From positions 8,313,001 to 8,377,000 of the forward strand of contig JANTQA010000070.1 in NCBI GenBank assembly GCA_027625915.1: a stretch of DNA of 64,000 nt, in the 5' to 3' direction. This document shows positions 24,555 through 36,390 of the stretch, piece by piece. Origin of the DNA: Anaeramoeba flamelloides (Eukaryota > Metamonada > Anaeramoebidae). The notes beneath the pieces were generated by a model. It did not search any database, was not told the DNA's origin, and saw nothing but the letters and a program-made list of their open reading frames with translations. Both the position numbers and the translations under genes were made by a program. The number at the start of each line of letters is the position of its first letter. Position 1 is the stretch's first letter.

Positions 24555-25095
24555 AAGTCCGTTGTTTTCCAGAATTTAAAAGAATAGAGAAAAATCAAAT
24601 ATATTATTCAATTCTTTTAAATTTTAGAAAACTAAAAAAATTATTTTTAATTTTCGAAATAAACTGAAAATTTATTTTTACTCAATTCTATTCTATTTTC
24701 AAAACTCAAGAAAAATAACGGAAAGTATCTGTAGAGTGTATAAATTTTCCATAATTCAAAATAATAGAGAAAAATCAAATATTTTACTCAATTCTTTTAA
24801 AATCTGGAAAACCGGGATAAAGTGTAATAAGTTTTTTTTTTTTTCCTTTTTGAAATAAACCAAACATTTTTTAAGATATTTTCGGTTTATTAGAAAAATT
24901 AAAAAAAAAACATAAGGGAAGTGTCTGTCGAGTGTCTAGCTTTTCTTGGGGTTTTCTGTTTTATTTATAAAATCTATCGATTTTACAAATAAACAGAAAA
25001 ATCAAGAAAAGCTAACAACGGTTTTCAAGAATTCAAAAGAATAGAGTAAAATCATTGATTTTACTCTATTCTTTTTTAATTCTGGAAAACCTAAC
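24555..25095. repeat. Serial-hairpin repeat block, copy 2
   Basis: Several near-perfect hairpins lie in series. At 25021-25090, TTTTCAAGAATTCAAAAGAA and ATAGAGTAAAATCA fold back on TGATTTTACTCTAT and the following complement. At 24938-25013, AGCTTTTCTTG folds back on CAAGAAAAGCT with a paired middle. At 24745-24815, TTTTCCATAATTCAAAATAA pairs with TTCTTTTAAAATCTGGAAAA. Spacers carry AAGTGTCTGTCGAGTGT. This family is not one I can name. Confidence 0.6.
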
Positions 25096-26158
25096 GGAAA
25101 AATTAAAAAAAATTATTTTTTTCAATTTAAATTAATAAATAATTCCATAATAATCAAAATAATTGGTTATCCGTTTGAAATATATTTCTTAAATTTAAAA
25201 TGCTTTTAAAATAAACTAAATTTCAGAATAAATAGCCCAATTTTTTTTTATTTTTATTTTACTTTTTTTTATTTTATTTTTCGAAGAAAAACAAATATTT
25301 GTAGTTTATAGAACTGAATATTAAAATAGTATTTTTTTTTTTTATTATAATAGATACCTTCAATTTATTATCATATTTATTTTCAAAATTTGATTTTTAA
25401 CAGGCCAATGATTTTGAAATGGAGTTTATATGGTTATAAACACTCAACAGCGAACAAAAAAATATCCAAATTTTTACTATTAAATTTGAAAAAAATCTTA
25501 AATGAACCTGGGAAATTGGATTTTACAACTTTAATTGTCAAATACGTCGAAAAATTATTTTTGATCAAAGATCTTTTATTAACCAATAGTGTTTATTAGA
25601 AGTCAAGTTATCAAAAAGTAAAAAATTAATAATGTTAAATTTTTTTAAAAAAAAAATTGTTCATTGATAGTGTGTCGAGAACTTTGTGAGTTAGTTAATC
25701 TTTGATCTTTTCTTTGAAATGAACTGTTTTGAAAATATAGATATCAGGATTTATAAAAATGGGAAATTGATCCAAAAATTGTTTTACAGAAATTTGAATT
25801 TATCAGTACAAAAAGAGTTCACCATAAATGAACAAACCCAGTAAATAAACAACTTTTTCTTTTTTTGAATTTTTTTAGACTATTTTTCGTTTTTTTGTGA
25901 GAATCTCAAACTAAAATAATTGATTATTGTTTAATCCGTAAATAAAGATCTTTTACATTTTACAAAATATATTGTTGAAAAAAACTACTCTTCAAAGTTT
26001 GAAATTTTCATTTTTTCTGAATCTGACAAATCCCTTAACAAAGAATTCTTGTTCTCTTCACAAAAAAATCAATGAAAAAGTGATAAAATGAAAATTATAA
26101 ATCGAAAATGGCTAAAATTTATTCTTTAATTTTTTCTTGATTAAACCTATAAATTTCT

Positions 26159-27431
26159 TTATTTCTTTTTAGATTTAGCTTGTTCATGTTTTTTGATTCT
26201 TTGTTTCCTGTCTTCATTAGGATCTGGCCTAATACCTCTATTTTTAGGGAGGGAGATCATTGGTCTGTTTTTCCTTCCAATAACAAAGACATTTGATAAT
26301 CTTGTAGCGAAGGAATGTCCCTTTTCATCTTTGATATGGATAATGTCATAAGAACCAGCGTGTAATTCCTTTTTGGTGATGATCCCAATTCTTCCTGTAT
26401 TTCTTCCTCCTGTGATCATGACAACATTACCAACTGCAAATTTGATAAAGCCAACAATTTTGTTTTCTTTGATATCGAATTTGATTGTGTCATTGACTTT
26501 AATTAAAGGATCTGGATACCTGAAGGTTCTTCCATCATGGGTGACAATAAATGGAATTCTTTTCATTCCGATTTGTGATTTTTTGACTTTACATAATTTA
26601 AAGTTGGATTCTTTTTGAGTGATTTTATGTGCGACAAATCTTCCTTTTTCGTCATAAAGGATTCTAAAGTTTTCATTGGTTCGATCAATTGAAATTACAT
26701 CTTTTGAGTTTATTTTTGAAACAAAGTTTTTTTTTTGTTTGTTTTTTTTTGTTTGTTTTTTTTTGTTTGTTTGTTTGTTTTTGTTTTTTTTTGTTTTTTT
26801 GTTGGTTTATTTTTTGTTTATTTTTTGTTTATTTTTTTTTGTTTGGATTTAAACATTAAGATAATGTGGCGATTTTAATATTAAAAGACAAAACATAAAA
26901 AAAGTTTTAGGTTCAAAAGGTAACAGGTTGTTAAATGAGGAATTGAAAAAGTTTTTTGCATAAAATAAATAAAGAAAGAAAAAAGCAAAAAAATAAAAAA
27001 GAAAAAAAGTAAGCTACAAACCCATAAAACCAGTTGGATAGGTGTTGTCAGTTCGTACCTTTCCATCAACTTTTACAACCCTTTGCATAAGGATCAAAGT
27101 TACTTCCTTTCCTGTTAAGGCATATTTCAATTTGTTTCGAAGCAAAAGTGTCAATGGAAGACATTCTCTTAATTTGTGTGGACCAGTTGATGGCCTTGGT
27201 GCCTTTGAAAATTTGAGTTAAATAAAGAAGGATTGGGAATATTATTTAAAGAATGAGTTTTTTGATAATTTTATTGCTTATTGCTTTTTGCTTTAAATTA
27301 AAAGAAAAAAAATTAAGAAAAGATAAGAAAAGACAGGGTTCTAAACTTACCCATGTTCCACCTAATTTGTCTAACATCCAGTTTTTTGGAGTGTTCAATC
27401 TTTTTAAATGTTTTCTTGGTCCTCTAGTCAT
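26159..27431 (-). CDS. RPS4: Ribosomal protein eS4, three exons
   Basis: eS4 is a 40S ribosomal protein with an S4-type RNA-binding domain, a central domain and a KOW motif. Exons 27431-27351, 27202-27022 and 26700-26159 join to 267 residues, the normal length. The start [20 protein letters not shown] matches the family ([20 protein letters not shown]). [17 protein letters not shown] opens the second exon and [15 protein letters not shown] spans the second junction. The third exon has [16 protein letters not shown], the KOW segment [16 protein letters not shown] and [13 protein letters not shown]. Introns are 148 and 321 bp; the second uses a GTTTGT donor and contains a long T/GTTT tract at about 26728-26842. 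A TCATTTTTT box is 42 nt upstream of the ATG. Nothing is missing. Confidence 0.97.
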
Positions 27432-28783
27432 TTTTTATTCAAGAAGAAATACGCAAAGCAATAAAAAAAAATGAATTTTTCTTGGTTAGTCGAATAATTA
27501 TTAATTCTTCATTTTCAAAATCATTTGTGGGAATTACATGGAAAATGATTTCCCCCATCTTTTTTAAGTTGACATTTTGGAGAAGAAGTTTTTTTTTTTG
27601 TGCAATACAGGTAATAAATCAGAAATGTGAATTTATTTTCACTTTTTTTTCCTCATCCGATTTTAATAATCTGAAATTTCAAGATCTATGTTCTAATTGG
27701 TGACTCTGTTTATTCTTTTTTTGTTTTGATTACAATCGTGAAAACTTGGGTGAACTCAGAAATCAATTTGAAGGTCCGATTTCAGACTTTTTTATAAGAA
27801 AATTGGCAGAAATTTTTAACCCAGATAATTTCCAATTTTAAACCTTGAGAATTTGTGAAAGTGTTTTGTTGTTCTGAAAGTCAATGGGAAATTGGAATTC
27901 CACTCTCCTTTGAAATATCTTCTTCACAACAAGCAAAAACTTCAAAAAGTAAATCATCCAGACAAAATGCAAAAATCGATTTTGGGGTTGGAATTGAGAT
28001 TATTAGGCAGTCTTTGTTTTGTTTTTCTTAAAAATTGAGATACCTCTACACTATAAAGGAACTGACAAATGTGCTCTTTTAGCATTTTAATATCCCTCTT
28101 AACTATGTCTTTCAAAATCATAACAATTCAACAATAATTGAGATTATAAAACAAAAAGTCTATAAATCATTTTTTTTTTTGGTTATCTCATTTTTTCGAA
28201 GTGGATTTGGGCTGAGGTGTCTATATCTTTTTAAAATTGAAACCTAGTACTCTTTAGTTGCTTTGATTTTTCAAAGTTTCTTTTCAATAAATGTATTCAA
28301 ATTGTTTCTTGAAATTCTAAAATAAATCTAAATTATCTGTACTCAAAAGTTCATCCAAATAAATTTCTTTCCTAGGTACTGATAAACAACAAAGAATTTG
28401 ATCAAAAGACTTTTGAAAAGTTAAGTATGGGAAAACCATTGGTTTCGAACACTCAAATAAGTTAATATTTTTGATTAATGCTTGTTTAAAAAAAAGATTG
28501 CTTATCAGATCTTTTTCTTTTTTTCAGAAACGGCAGCCACCAAGAAGAAAATAAATCAAAAGTCCCGATTCTAAAACTTTTAGAAAAGGAAAGATTAATA
28601 CAAGTTGATAAAATAAAAAAATAAAAATTAAAAAAATATTCTCTAAAATTGTTTTTTATTTTTTTTTTGATTCAGTTTGGATCTTATTTGATCATTAAGA
28701 AAGCGTTGTAAACCATGTTAGTTGAATAGTTTGTGAGGAAAAATAAAAAAATCTTTTTTTTTTGATTATTAATTATTTTTTTT
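27432..28783. other. Intergenic region between eL36 and eS4
   Basis: It carries the eS4 promoter box (27463-27474) and otherwise AT-rich sequence. The open frame at 27482-27703 has no recognisable motif. I see no RNA gene or repeat. Confidence 0.6.
27463..27474 (-). promoter_or_regulatory. Initiator-like TCATTTTTTTTT box of eS4
   Basis: On the minus strand TTCATTTTTTTTT has its C 42 nt before the eS4 ATG. Confidence 0.55.
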
Positions 28784-29176
28784 TTATTTTTCTAAGCTTT
28801 GTGTTTTCATTTGTTGAACAATTTTGGCAAGTTCGTCTCTTTTCTTTCTTGCTCTTTTTTGTGTTCCAAGTCTTCGTTTACAGAATCTAAGTGCACGCTT
28901 TTCATAACCAAGTTTAAGCATTTCAATTGCTCTTTTTTCATATGGTGAAAATCCTGCAACTTCACGGATCAAATTTCTAACAAAGATTCTTTTTGTTCTT
29001 TTTCTCTTTTTTTTGTTATTTTAAGTTTGGTTTTTTTGTTTTAAAAAAAGCAAAAAGTAAACAAAAAAAAAGTTAAGTAATTCCAAAAGAAAAGAGAAAA
29101 GAAACAAAGAAAAGGTTGAAAATCATACAAAGTTCTTGTTAATTTTTTTTTTTCTTTTTTGGGTTTTTGGTGGCAT
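28784..29176 (-). CDS. RPL36: Ribosomal protein eL36, two exons
   Basis: eL36 is a small basic 60S ribosomal protein. Exon 1 (29176-29129) encodes MPPKTQKRKKKINKNF and exon 2 (29005-28784) continues RKRTKRIFVRNLIREVAGFS, giving 89 residues. The core FVRNLIREVAGFSPYEKRAI, KRALRFCKRRLGTQKRARKK and the helical end match known eL36 ([40 protein letters not shown]). The intron (29006-29128, GTATGA to AAAAG) is phase 0. The N-terminal part is about 12 residues shorter than in yeast or human and lacks the AVGLNKG segment. Either the protein is shortened here or a further 5' exon exists. A TCATTTTTTTT box only 30 nt upstream of this ATG argues for the short form. Confidence 0.92.
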
Positions 29177-29198
29177 TTGCTATTGTTCTGAAAATTAA

Positions 29199-29207
29199 AA
29201 AAAATGA
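29199..29207 (-). promoter_or_regulatory. Initiator-like TCATTTTTT box of eL36
   Basis: On the minus strand TTTCATTTTTTTT has its C 30 nt before the eL36 ATG. Confidence 0.5.
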
Positions 29208-29335
29208 AAGTGTGTTGAATCTTTCATTAAATCAAAACTTTACTTATTGGTAAAAACACAACTTGAATTATTTCTAAACTTTTCTCATTGTTTAGATCTT
29301 TGAAATTATTCTAATCCTCAATTTTATTTTTATTT

Positions 29336-29450
29336 AAGGTTATCAATCCATGAAACAGGAAAAAAAACGATCTTATATTAGGTGTTGGTTACTTGTTCGT
29401 TTTGGTTCTTTGTGTGGTGTGTCTTTGACTTGGTATGAGTTTTAATAGTC
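29336..29450 (+). repeat. ACAATCC-family repeat, copy 1
   Basis: It holds ATCAATCCATGAAACAGG, then ACTTGTTCGTTTTGGTTCTT and CTTGGTATGAGTTTTAATAG. The same order occurs near 47848, 55681, 59262 and, inverted, near 56110 and 62780. Confidence 0.5.
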
Positions 29451-31514
29451 GTCCAAAATGACAATTTTTAGGTAATTTATTTATTATTTTCATAAATTTG
29501 AGTTGAAGAGTGTGCTGTTAGTTGTAAATTAAAAAGATCAATATTTTCATTCAGCTTTTCAAAATAACATACTTCACAAGAATTATAATAAATCATCAAA
29601 GTGCCCCCCCAATTCTAAAGGGAAATTAATAATTTATGCTGTTTTTACAAAGTAAAAATTTGAAATGTTTTATGATTAAAAAATCTGTTTTTTAGAAAGC
29701 TGAATGGAAATTTTTCTTCCATTTATTTTGCAATTAATGGCAAGGTTAATAGGATTTGTAGATATTAAATAAAGAATTTTAATTTTTGCGTTCTTAATTA
29801 AAATTTTCATTTACCTCTTACCCAATTACCAAAAATAAATAATAAAATAAATTATTGAAAAGCCCCAAATCTAAAAAAATATAAAAAATTAACTTTTAAA
29901 TATTATTCAAAGATAATATAATCTTTTAAACCAATTTTTTTTTTTTTTGAATTTTATTATTATTTGAAATTGAACAATATATTATATTTGTGAAATTTGA
30001 ATTTTTCAATCTCAATTAATCAGGATCTTGGGAAATAATTGATAAATTATTCCCATGTTTTCAATAATATTGTTAATTGTATATCTAGATATTAAAAAGT
30101 AAAAAATAAAATCATTATTTCAAACATAAATTATAAAAAAATACAAATATTAATTTGACTTATGTTATTTGCCAAATCATTTAAATTTGAAAAAAATTCT
30201 TTTGAAAAAAATCTTAAATTGTAATTTATCAAAAATATAATTTAATTTCTATTTTTTTTTTTTTTTTCATAATTTTTAATCAAAAATGTATATCAATATT
30301 GCTAAGGAATGATAATCCACAAATAAAAAAAATTGCCTATGTGATTCCAAAATATCCTTTATAAGGAATAAATTATTTATAGAAGTATTTACGGCCATGT
30401 TGGGGATACAAATGAACCCAAAAAAAAATTCCAGTAAGGTATGGTGTGTTTTTTAATCATTACAACTAAAAAAAGTTTGATGTGTAGATAATCTTTTCAA
30501 GAAAAAAAAATATTTTTTTTTTTGACAGAATTTTTTTTGAAAAATAAAATAATCATTAAAATTAAAAAAAATTTCAATATGTTGATATTTTTTACAAGAT
30601 ATATTTTTATTATAAGTAACTATACAGTTTTTAATTATTAAAATTTCTTTCGAAGATAATTTTGTATTAATTATCTATCTTAGAACCCCCCCCCCCTCCC
30701 ACACACATACAACAATTAAATTTTAATATTTAATTTCAAAGATAATAAGAAAAGTTTGATTTCTGAGGAATAAACACCTATAAAACAAAATGAACCTTAA
30801 AATATTATAAACTAAATTATTAAATATAAGAAATTTTTTTTTTATTTTTTGTAGGATTACAAATGTATTAACTATGGAAAAGAATATGTAGATTTTTAAA
30901 TAAATATGATCAAATTTAGTGATCTAAATGATTTTTCGTAATTATTAATAAAGAATCTAAAATAAATAAGAACTAGTTATTATATATAATAAAAATAATC
31001 TTAATAAATCAAAAATATTTAGCAGCATTTTGATCACAAAATCAATTCAATCCTTCTAACTGATTTTTTGTCATTTTTCTTATAAAAAATATTTTTTTTC
31101 AAATTACTACATATCATCTTTTGGGGATGATAAACAATTCATGTCAAATGGTAACCAGTCTAAATGTACGAATTTCAAATATTCAAAGGGTCTGAATGAA
31201 AATTAGAAGAATAATTTTCTTTTGGAAATTTAAAAAGTGAAATCATTTTTTCACCATTTGTTTTTTCTTTTTTTACAATTTTTGGTTGTTACTTAATTCA
31301 TTTGTAATTTTTTTATTACAAGGATTATATTTACTAGGGATAAATACATTTTTCTAATTTTATTGAAAAGATTGAAAAATAATTTTCAAAAAAATAAATC
31401 TTATATTTATATTATAATTTTCCTTGCGCTTTAATTTAATATCAAAATGTACCCTATTGTTTTTTTTTAATTATTTCCCTCAGATTTTTGGATTTTGAAT
31501 TTTTGGAAAAATAT

Positions 31515-31726
31515 TTAAACTATTTTTCATAAATTTTGACTCACTTTATAATGTTAATGGGAGTTTTTTTGAGTGTTTATTCCAGTATTCTTAACAAAAA
31601 ATATTTTCAAATTTTTGGATCAGAATCATTTTTTCTAATTTTTCAAATTTTAGTTTTGCTTTTTCAAATTTTTTTTATCTTTTGTTTTTCTTTTGTTTTT
31701 CTTTTTCTTTGTTTTTGAAAAATTTT

Positions 31727-31787
<61 letters not shown>

Positions 31788-32148
31788 CAAAAGATCATGT
31801 GGAAAAAAAAAAGAGATCTTCGAAAAGACAAATAATCACTAAGAAAATTGAGAATGTAATGTCTTTGAAAATGGATTTAATTATTCATAAAAAATATTGT
31901 TGTTCAACTTTTTTTCAGTGAAAGTTCAGTAATAAATAAGGCCGTAATGCTCATTTCAAAAATTGTGACTCACTTTTTTTTAGTTTTTGGTTTTATTTTT
32001 TTTAATTTTTAATATATCAGGCTTTTATAGATTTAGAATGACTTAAAAGTGAATTACAACTCAGATTTAGTTATTAATTGTTCTTGAATACTAAAGGATA
32101 AATTTTTTTTTTCAATTTATTATTTCAGCTGAGTCACAATTTTTGAAA
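31515..32148 (+). mobile_element. Purine/pyrimidine-rich MITE-like element, copy 2
   Basis: It is the inverted counterpart of 6660-7365 (see there). The ends are ATTTTGACTCACTTT and GAGTCACAATTTTTGAAAA. A run of more than 50 T near 31732-31788 is the counterpart of the A-rich block in copy 1. Confidence 0.6.
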
Positions 32149-32359
32149 AAGAGTTTCGATTGAATATTTTTACTTCATAGGTATCTAAACTGTTCTAACA
32201 CATGTATTATTTACCTTATTTCTTAACAACTCTTCAAATACTCAATATAAAAGATAATTGATAAAAAATCGGATTGTAATGGTCAAGAATATTTAAAAAT
32301 TATTTGGTATAATAAAAATATATTTAAACTTTTGTGTCATATAGTGCCTTAGATTGCCT

Positions 32360-32720
32360 ATCTAGACCATAATTCAAAAGAATAGAGAATATTCTAGGAT
32401 TCTTATTAAATTCTTTTAATTTTGAAAATACTAACTGTGGTTTTCTCTTTTATCTGCAAATTAAAAATTTAGTATATAAATAAAAAGTAAAATCTAGAAT
32501 GATGAATTACCATTTTAATAATTTAAGAAATAAAAAGAATTTTTAAGAAAATTTCGTTTAATTTCGAAAATTTAAAATAAGCCAAAGTACCATTTTTCAG
32601 AATTTAAGAGAATAGAGAAAAATCAAAAGATTGTATTTAATTTTTTTTTTAATTTTAAAAAAGTTTAAATTATTTTCTTTGTTAATTTTTGTTTTTGTAC
32701 CGAAAATTTCGAGATTTTTA
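32360..32720. repeat. Degenerate serial-hairpin block
   Basis: It contains AATTCAAAAGAATAGAGAAT with a partner AAATTCTTTTAATTTTGAAAA, and a second AGAATTTAAGAGAATAGAG unit. These match hairpin units in the 24555-25095 block but are more diverged. Confidence 0.4.
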
Positions 32721-33559
32721 CTAATCAAAGAAAAAATTAAATAAAAAAACTAATACTAATAAATTATTATGAATTTCAAACATTTTCACATTCAATTTCG
32801 TTTTTACTAAACATAATAAACTATTCATTCCAATGAGTGTCACAAATGTTGATTAATTGGAAAAGTTAAATGAAAATTTATGGTACTAAAAATTTTTCTT
32901 ACGAAGCTAAAAAAAAATGATTTTCTAAAAATGGAAAATGAAAAAAACTTTCAAAAATATTGATTGGAATTTAGAAGTAGTTTTAGAAGAAAATTAAATA
33001 ACTAATTACAAAACAATAAAAAAAAACCAACTGTTTATTTTGTGTTTTAACTATAATCATTGTTAAAGGTATTGTTATGGTTTAAGAGGGAAAAAAATAT
33101 TACCGGATAGTGAAATAAAGATTTTAATTTTGAAAATTACAAAATAAATTTTTATTTTAATTTCTATTCAAACACTTTAAATGTGTGCTATATATAACTT
33201 GTAACAGTATTCCTTTTTGCTGGAAAATAGTATAAAAAACCATTCCAAACTTAGTTCACCAGTGAGGTAAATTAAGGATGTGTTTCTTTATTATTCTTGA
33301 TAACCTACACTTCAATTGATCAAACAAACAGATGGTAAAAAAGAAGTAATTTTAATATGCGTTTCTTAAAAGTTATATTATTGAAACAAAATCTCTAGAA
33401 AAGAAGGATCAAATTTTAACTTTATATCAAAAAATAGTCAAATTTTTTCAGAAAATTTTACTCGTCCAAAAAAACAAAAAAGTTCAAAAAAATTGAGAAT
33501 ATCATTTATATTCTCAAAAATTTTCATTTAAAAAAGAGAAAAATTAGATGAAAATACCA

Positions 33560-33700
33560 AGGAAGGGACCACTAAAATTGGTTTTGCCTGTGGTGTTTTA
33601 TTGGGTACTGAATTAGATGTTTAATCAGAACAAGATAAAAAAAAAAGCATGAAATATATTTTGAAAGATTGGTTTTATGTTAGGTACACAATTATTTTTT
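33560..33700 (+). repeat. Dispersed repeat shared with 19660-19780
   Basis: It contains AATCAGAACAAGAT, then a run of A, GCA, ATATTTTGAAA and TTGGTTTTATGTTAGG. It is the partner of the copy in the BCAS3-like intron. Confidence 0.4.
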
Positions 33701-33857
33701 TATACTCTTTTTTTCAATGACCATTGACTTCAAGTTCAAAATTTGAAAAAAAACCTTCGAATTTTCTTAAAAAATTACATAAAAAGTCTTTTCCAACTTC
33801 ATCTTAACCCAAGATTTTATTTTTTTATATTACCTTTTATTGAAATACACCCTTTTA

Positions 33858-35113
33858 ATGACTGAATTAAAAACACAAACGCCACTTGAAGAAAAAGAAA
33901 AAGAAACTAACAAAGGAACAGAACAAAAAAATTCCCAGACAGAAACAAAGAAAGTTGAACAACAAAAAGAAAAAGAAATTAACAAAGAAACAGAACAAAA
34001 AAATTCCCAGAGAGAAACAAAGAAAGTTACACAACAAAAAGAAAAAACAAATAACAAATCGAATTCTCAAACAAAACTTTATGTTGGAAATATTTCATTC
34101 CAATCAACAGAAGAATCTCTTTCAAAACCTTTTCAAAAATATGGTGAAATGTAAACACAAATTTCTTTTTGTCTTTTTTCTACAAAATCTCTTTTTTTTT
34201 TTTTTTTTTTTTCTTCTTTGTTTATTTTCTTTTTCTTTTTTGATTTTTATATATTAATAAAATTTTCGAGAATCTAGGTGTTTAAACACACCGATACCTT
34301 TCCTCGATTTTTCCAATGCCTGATCGAACCCAATCTTTTTTTTTTTTTTTTTTGGGATCGATCTTTTTATATTTGTTTAATATGATCTTTTTTTACTTTT
34401 TTTTTTTTTTTTAAATTTCTTCGGAATGGTTTTAATATTTTTATTACCCTCTGTTAGATCTTAAAAATTAAAACAATTTATTGTTGGTGTTGAAAGTTTC
34501 AAAATTTATAAGGGGTTATAAAAAACAATAAGAATTTTTTACACACCCTAAAAACAAAAAAACTATTCAATAAAAAAGAAATTTGAAAACCAATTTTTAA
34601 GAACAAAAATAAAAAGAACAAAATTCCAGTTGCTGTTGGCTATTCTCAAATTTGTATTGACAAAAAACCAAAAAGTGTTTTTAAATCATTTTTCAAAACT
34701 CCTCAACAATATTTGTCCCATTTTAAAACAAAAACACAAAATATAAATCTTACAACATATAAAGTAAATCGGCCAATATTGTTAGAAGAGGAGAAAGAAG
34801 CTTAGGCTATGGATTTCTCGAAATGTCGACCCACGAAGGAGCACTGGAAGCAATTGAATCATTACACCAAACCATAGTCGATGGAAGAGAAATTATTGTC
34901 GAATTTGCAGATCCAAATAAAGCAAAAAGAAGAAGAAACCCACAATATAAATCAAGAATTTCAAACAGTTACACAAGGAGATCTGGATACTACCCTTATG
35001 TAAAAACATTTTTTTTTTTTTATTGATTTTTTTTTTTTCTTCTTCTTATTCCAATCCAGACTTACTCATGGATTAATTTTGGAAACCACAATTTTTTCTT
35101 TACTCGCATTTAA
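33858..35113 (+). CDS. Small RRM RNA-binding protein with a duplicated Lys/Glu/Gln-rich leader
   Basis: Exons 33858-34150, 34765-34999 and 35060-35113 join to 193 residues. The first 70 residues are charged and contain two tandem 24-residue units beginning NKGTEQKNSQ and NKETEQKNSQ. One RRM follows (about residues 72-148): RNP2 LYVGNISF, FQKYGEI, KSANIVRRG, RNP1-like SLGYGFLEM, DGREIIVEFADPNKAKRRR. The tail is Arg/Tyr-rich, RRSGYYPYTYSWINFGN. The split RRM reads correctly only after splicing the 614-bp intron. The last intron is just 60 bp and its downstream exon is less certain. It probably binds RNA in the nucleus or cytoplasm; the specific role is unknown. A weaker box (TCATCTT) lies 58 nt upstream. 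The ATG is used rather than an upstream TTG in the same frame. Confidence 0.88.
33909..34052 (+). repeat. Two tandem 72-bp units inside the RRM gene
   Basis: Unit 1 (33909-33980) and unit 2 (33981-34052) differ at few positions and each encode 24 residues. This looks like a recent in-frame duplication. Confidence 0.8.
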
Positions 35114-36374
35114 TTGTAAATATTAGTAAAAGTAATTTTCTTTTCGATCAATATTGGTACTGACAAATTCAAATAAATGATGAAAATTTCTAGTTCATTT
35201 TTCATTTTTGGAAATTTGTTTAACAGAGTTTTGAATAAAGGACTTTATTGGTTTAAGTGTTTAGGAATTTTGTAAAATTAATAGACCTTCAAAATGTTCT
35301 TTGTCAAAAGCTGTTTTAAGGACTACCTTTTCAGCTGAAAACGTAGTCCAAATAATGTAAAAAAAAAACACCCTTGAAAGCGTTTTGTCATCTCAGTAAT
35401 ATTTATACTGAGAATTTCTTTAACAAAAAAAAGTAAAATTTTCATAATTCCAACAATTTTCACAATTTTTACCTTGTTAGATCATGTAAAAATTTGATTT
35501 CAATATTTTAGAATTTCCGTTTCAACTTTTAAAACTCACAGTATTTTCTAGAGCTATTCTGCATATTTTTTACAGTTTCTTTGATAAGTTTGGAATGTTC
35601 TCAAATTTGAACTTGAACTTGAGAATCCCCGAAAAACTGTTTTTAGCAATTATTTTTTTTGTTATTTTCAATTTCCTTTTCGTTGAAAAAGAAAGAAAAA
35701 AAGTCTGCTTATAAAGGTAAAGATGACAAAAAATGTTTTTTTTTTTTTTTTTTTGTCCAATTTCTTTAGATTGAAAATTCTTTTTGAATAGCGAAAGTGA
35801 AATAACACAATTGATTAACAATCTCTCAGGGGTGGGAACGTTGTCCTTAAAAGTAGAGTTATAAGATTTTGAAAAATTAATTTTTATTTATAGTATTTTT
35901 TAATATTTTTAGAGGTAATGGGAAAAAATTGTGATTTGATCTTTTTTTTTTTTTTTTTGTTTATTCAGCTTCTGTGCTACACCCATCGTACTATCTTAAA
36001 AAGAAAAAGAGAAAATAAATCTTATCTAAACATTATATTTCTTTCGTGACGGGAATCAGAGTGATAAAACTCGAGATTATGTTGCAAAAAAGATTTGTAT
36101 TCTCACTACCCAAGATTAAAAAATCATATTAATTGTCAAAATAATAATGATTAACAAAGTTTGTGTGATCGTACTTTAACTGGATCAGTCAACTTGTTAA
36201 AAATGTCAAAAAAAAAAATGGCTTAAGGGACTAGTCTCTATTATTATTTTTTTTTTTTACCACTTTCTAAATAAGGATTCCTTATCTAGAAATAAGTTTA
36301 ATATGAAAATAAACAGGGTCTTTCAAATCTAAGTAAACTAAATTCCAAAATTTTGGACACAATTTAAACTGTTG

Positions 36375-36390
36375 AAAGAATAACAATACT
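36375..36390. repeat. LINE target-site duplication, left copy
   Basis: AAAGAATAACAATACT is repeated exactly at 37260-37275 on the other side of the LINE. Confidence 0.85.

Larger units (their letters stand above)
20856..26158. other. 5.3-kb intergenic region rich in inverted-repeat elements
   Basis: It lies between the starts of the BCAS3-like gene and the end of eS4. It contains the BCAS3-like promoter box at 20901-20909, the 1.06-kb element at 21700-22760, a relative at 23930-24192 and the hairpin block at 24555-25095. Open frames at 21241-21561, 24267-24506 and 25390-25599 have AT-driven composition and no recognisable motif, so I do not call them genes. Confidence 0.6.
29177..33857. other. 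4.7-kb intergenic region, divergent between eL36 and the RRM gene
   Basis: It contains the eL36 promoter box, a copy of the ACAATCC repeat at 29336-29450, a C-rich run at 30684-30702 followed by CACACACA, a segment at 31190-31250 shared with 23870-23930 and 52440-52500, the purine-rich element at 31515-32148 and degenerate hairpin repeats at 32360-32720. Poly-T open frames at 31682-31921 are not genes. No gene was identified. Confidence 0.6.

Noticed and set aside
26373-26618. Plus-strand 81-codon frame
   Set aside because: It is an antisense shadow of eS4 exon 3.
31682-31921. Phe-rich open frame
   Set aside because: It is a poly-T run inside the purine/pyrimidine-rich element, not a protein.
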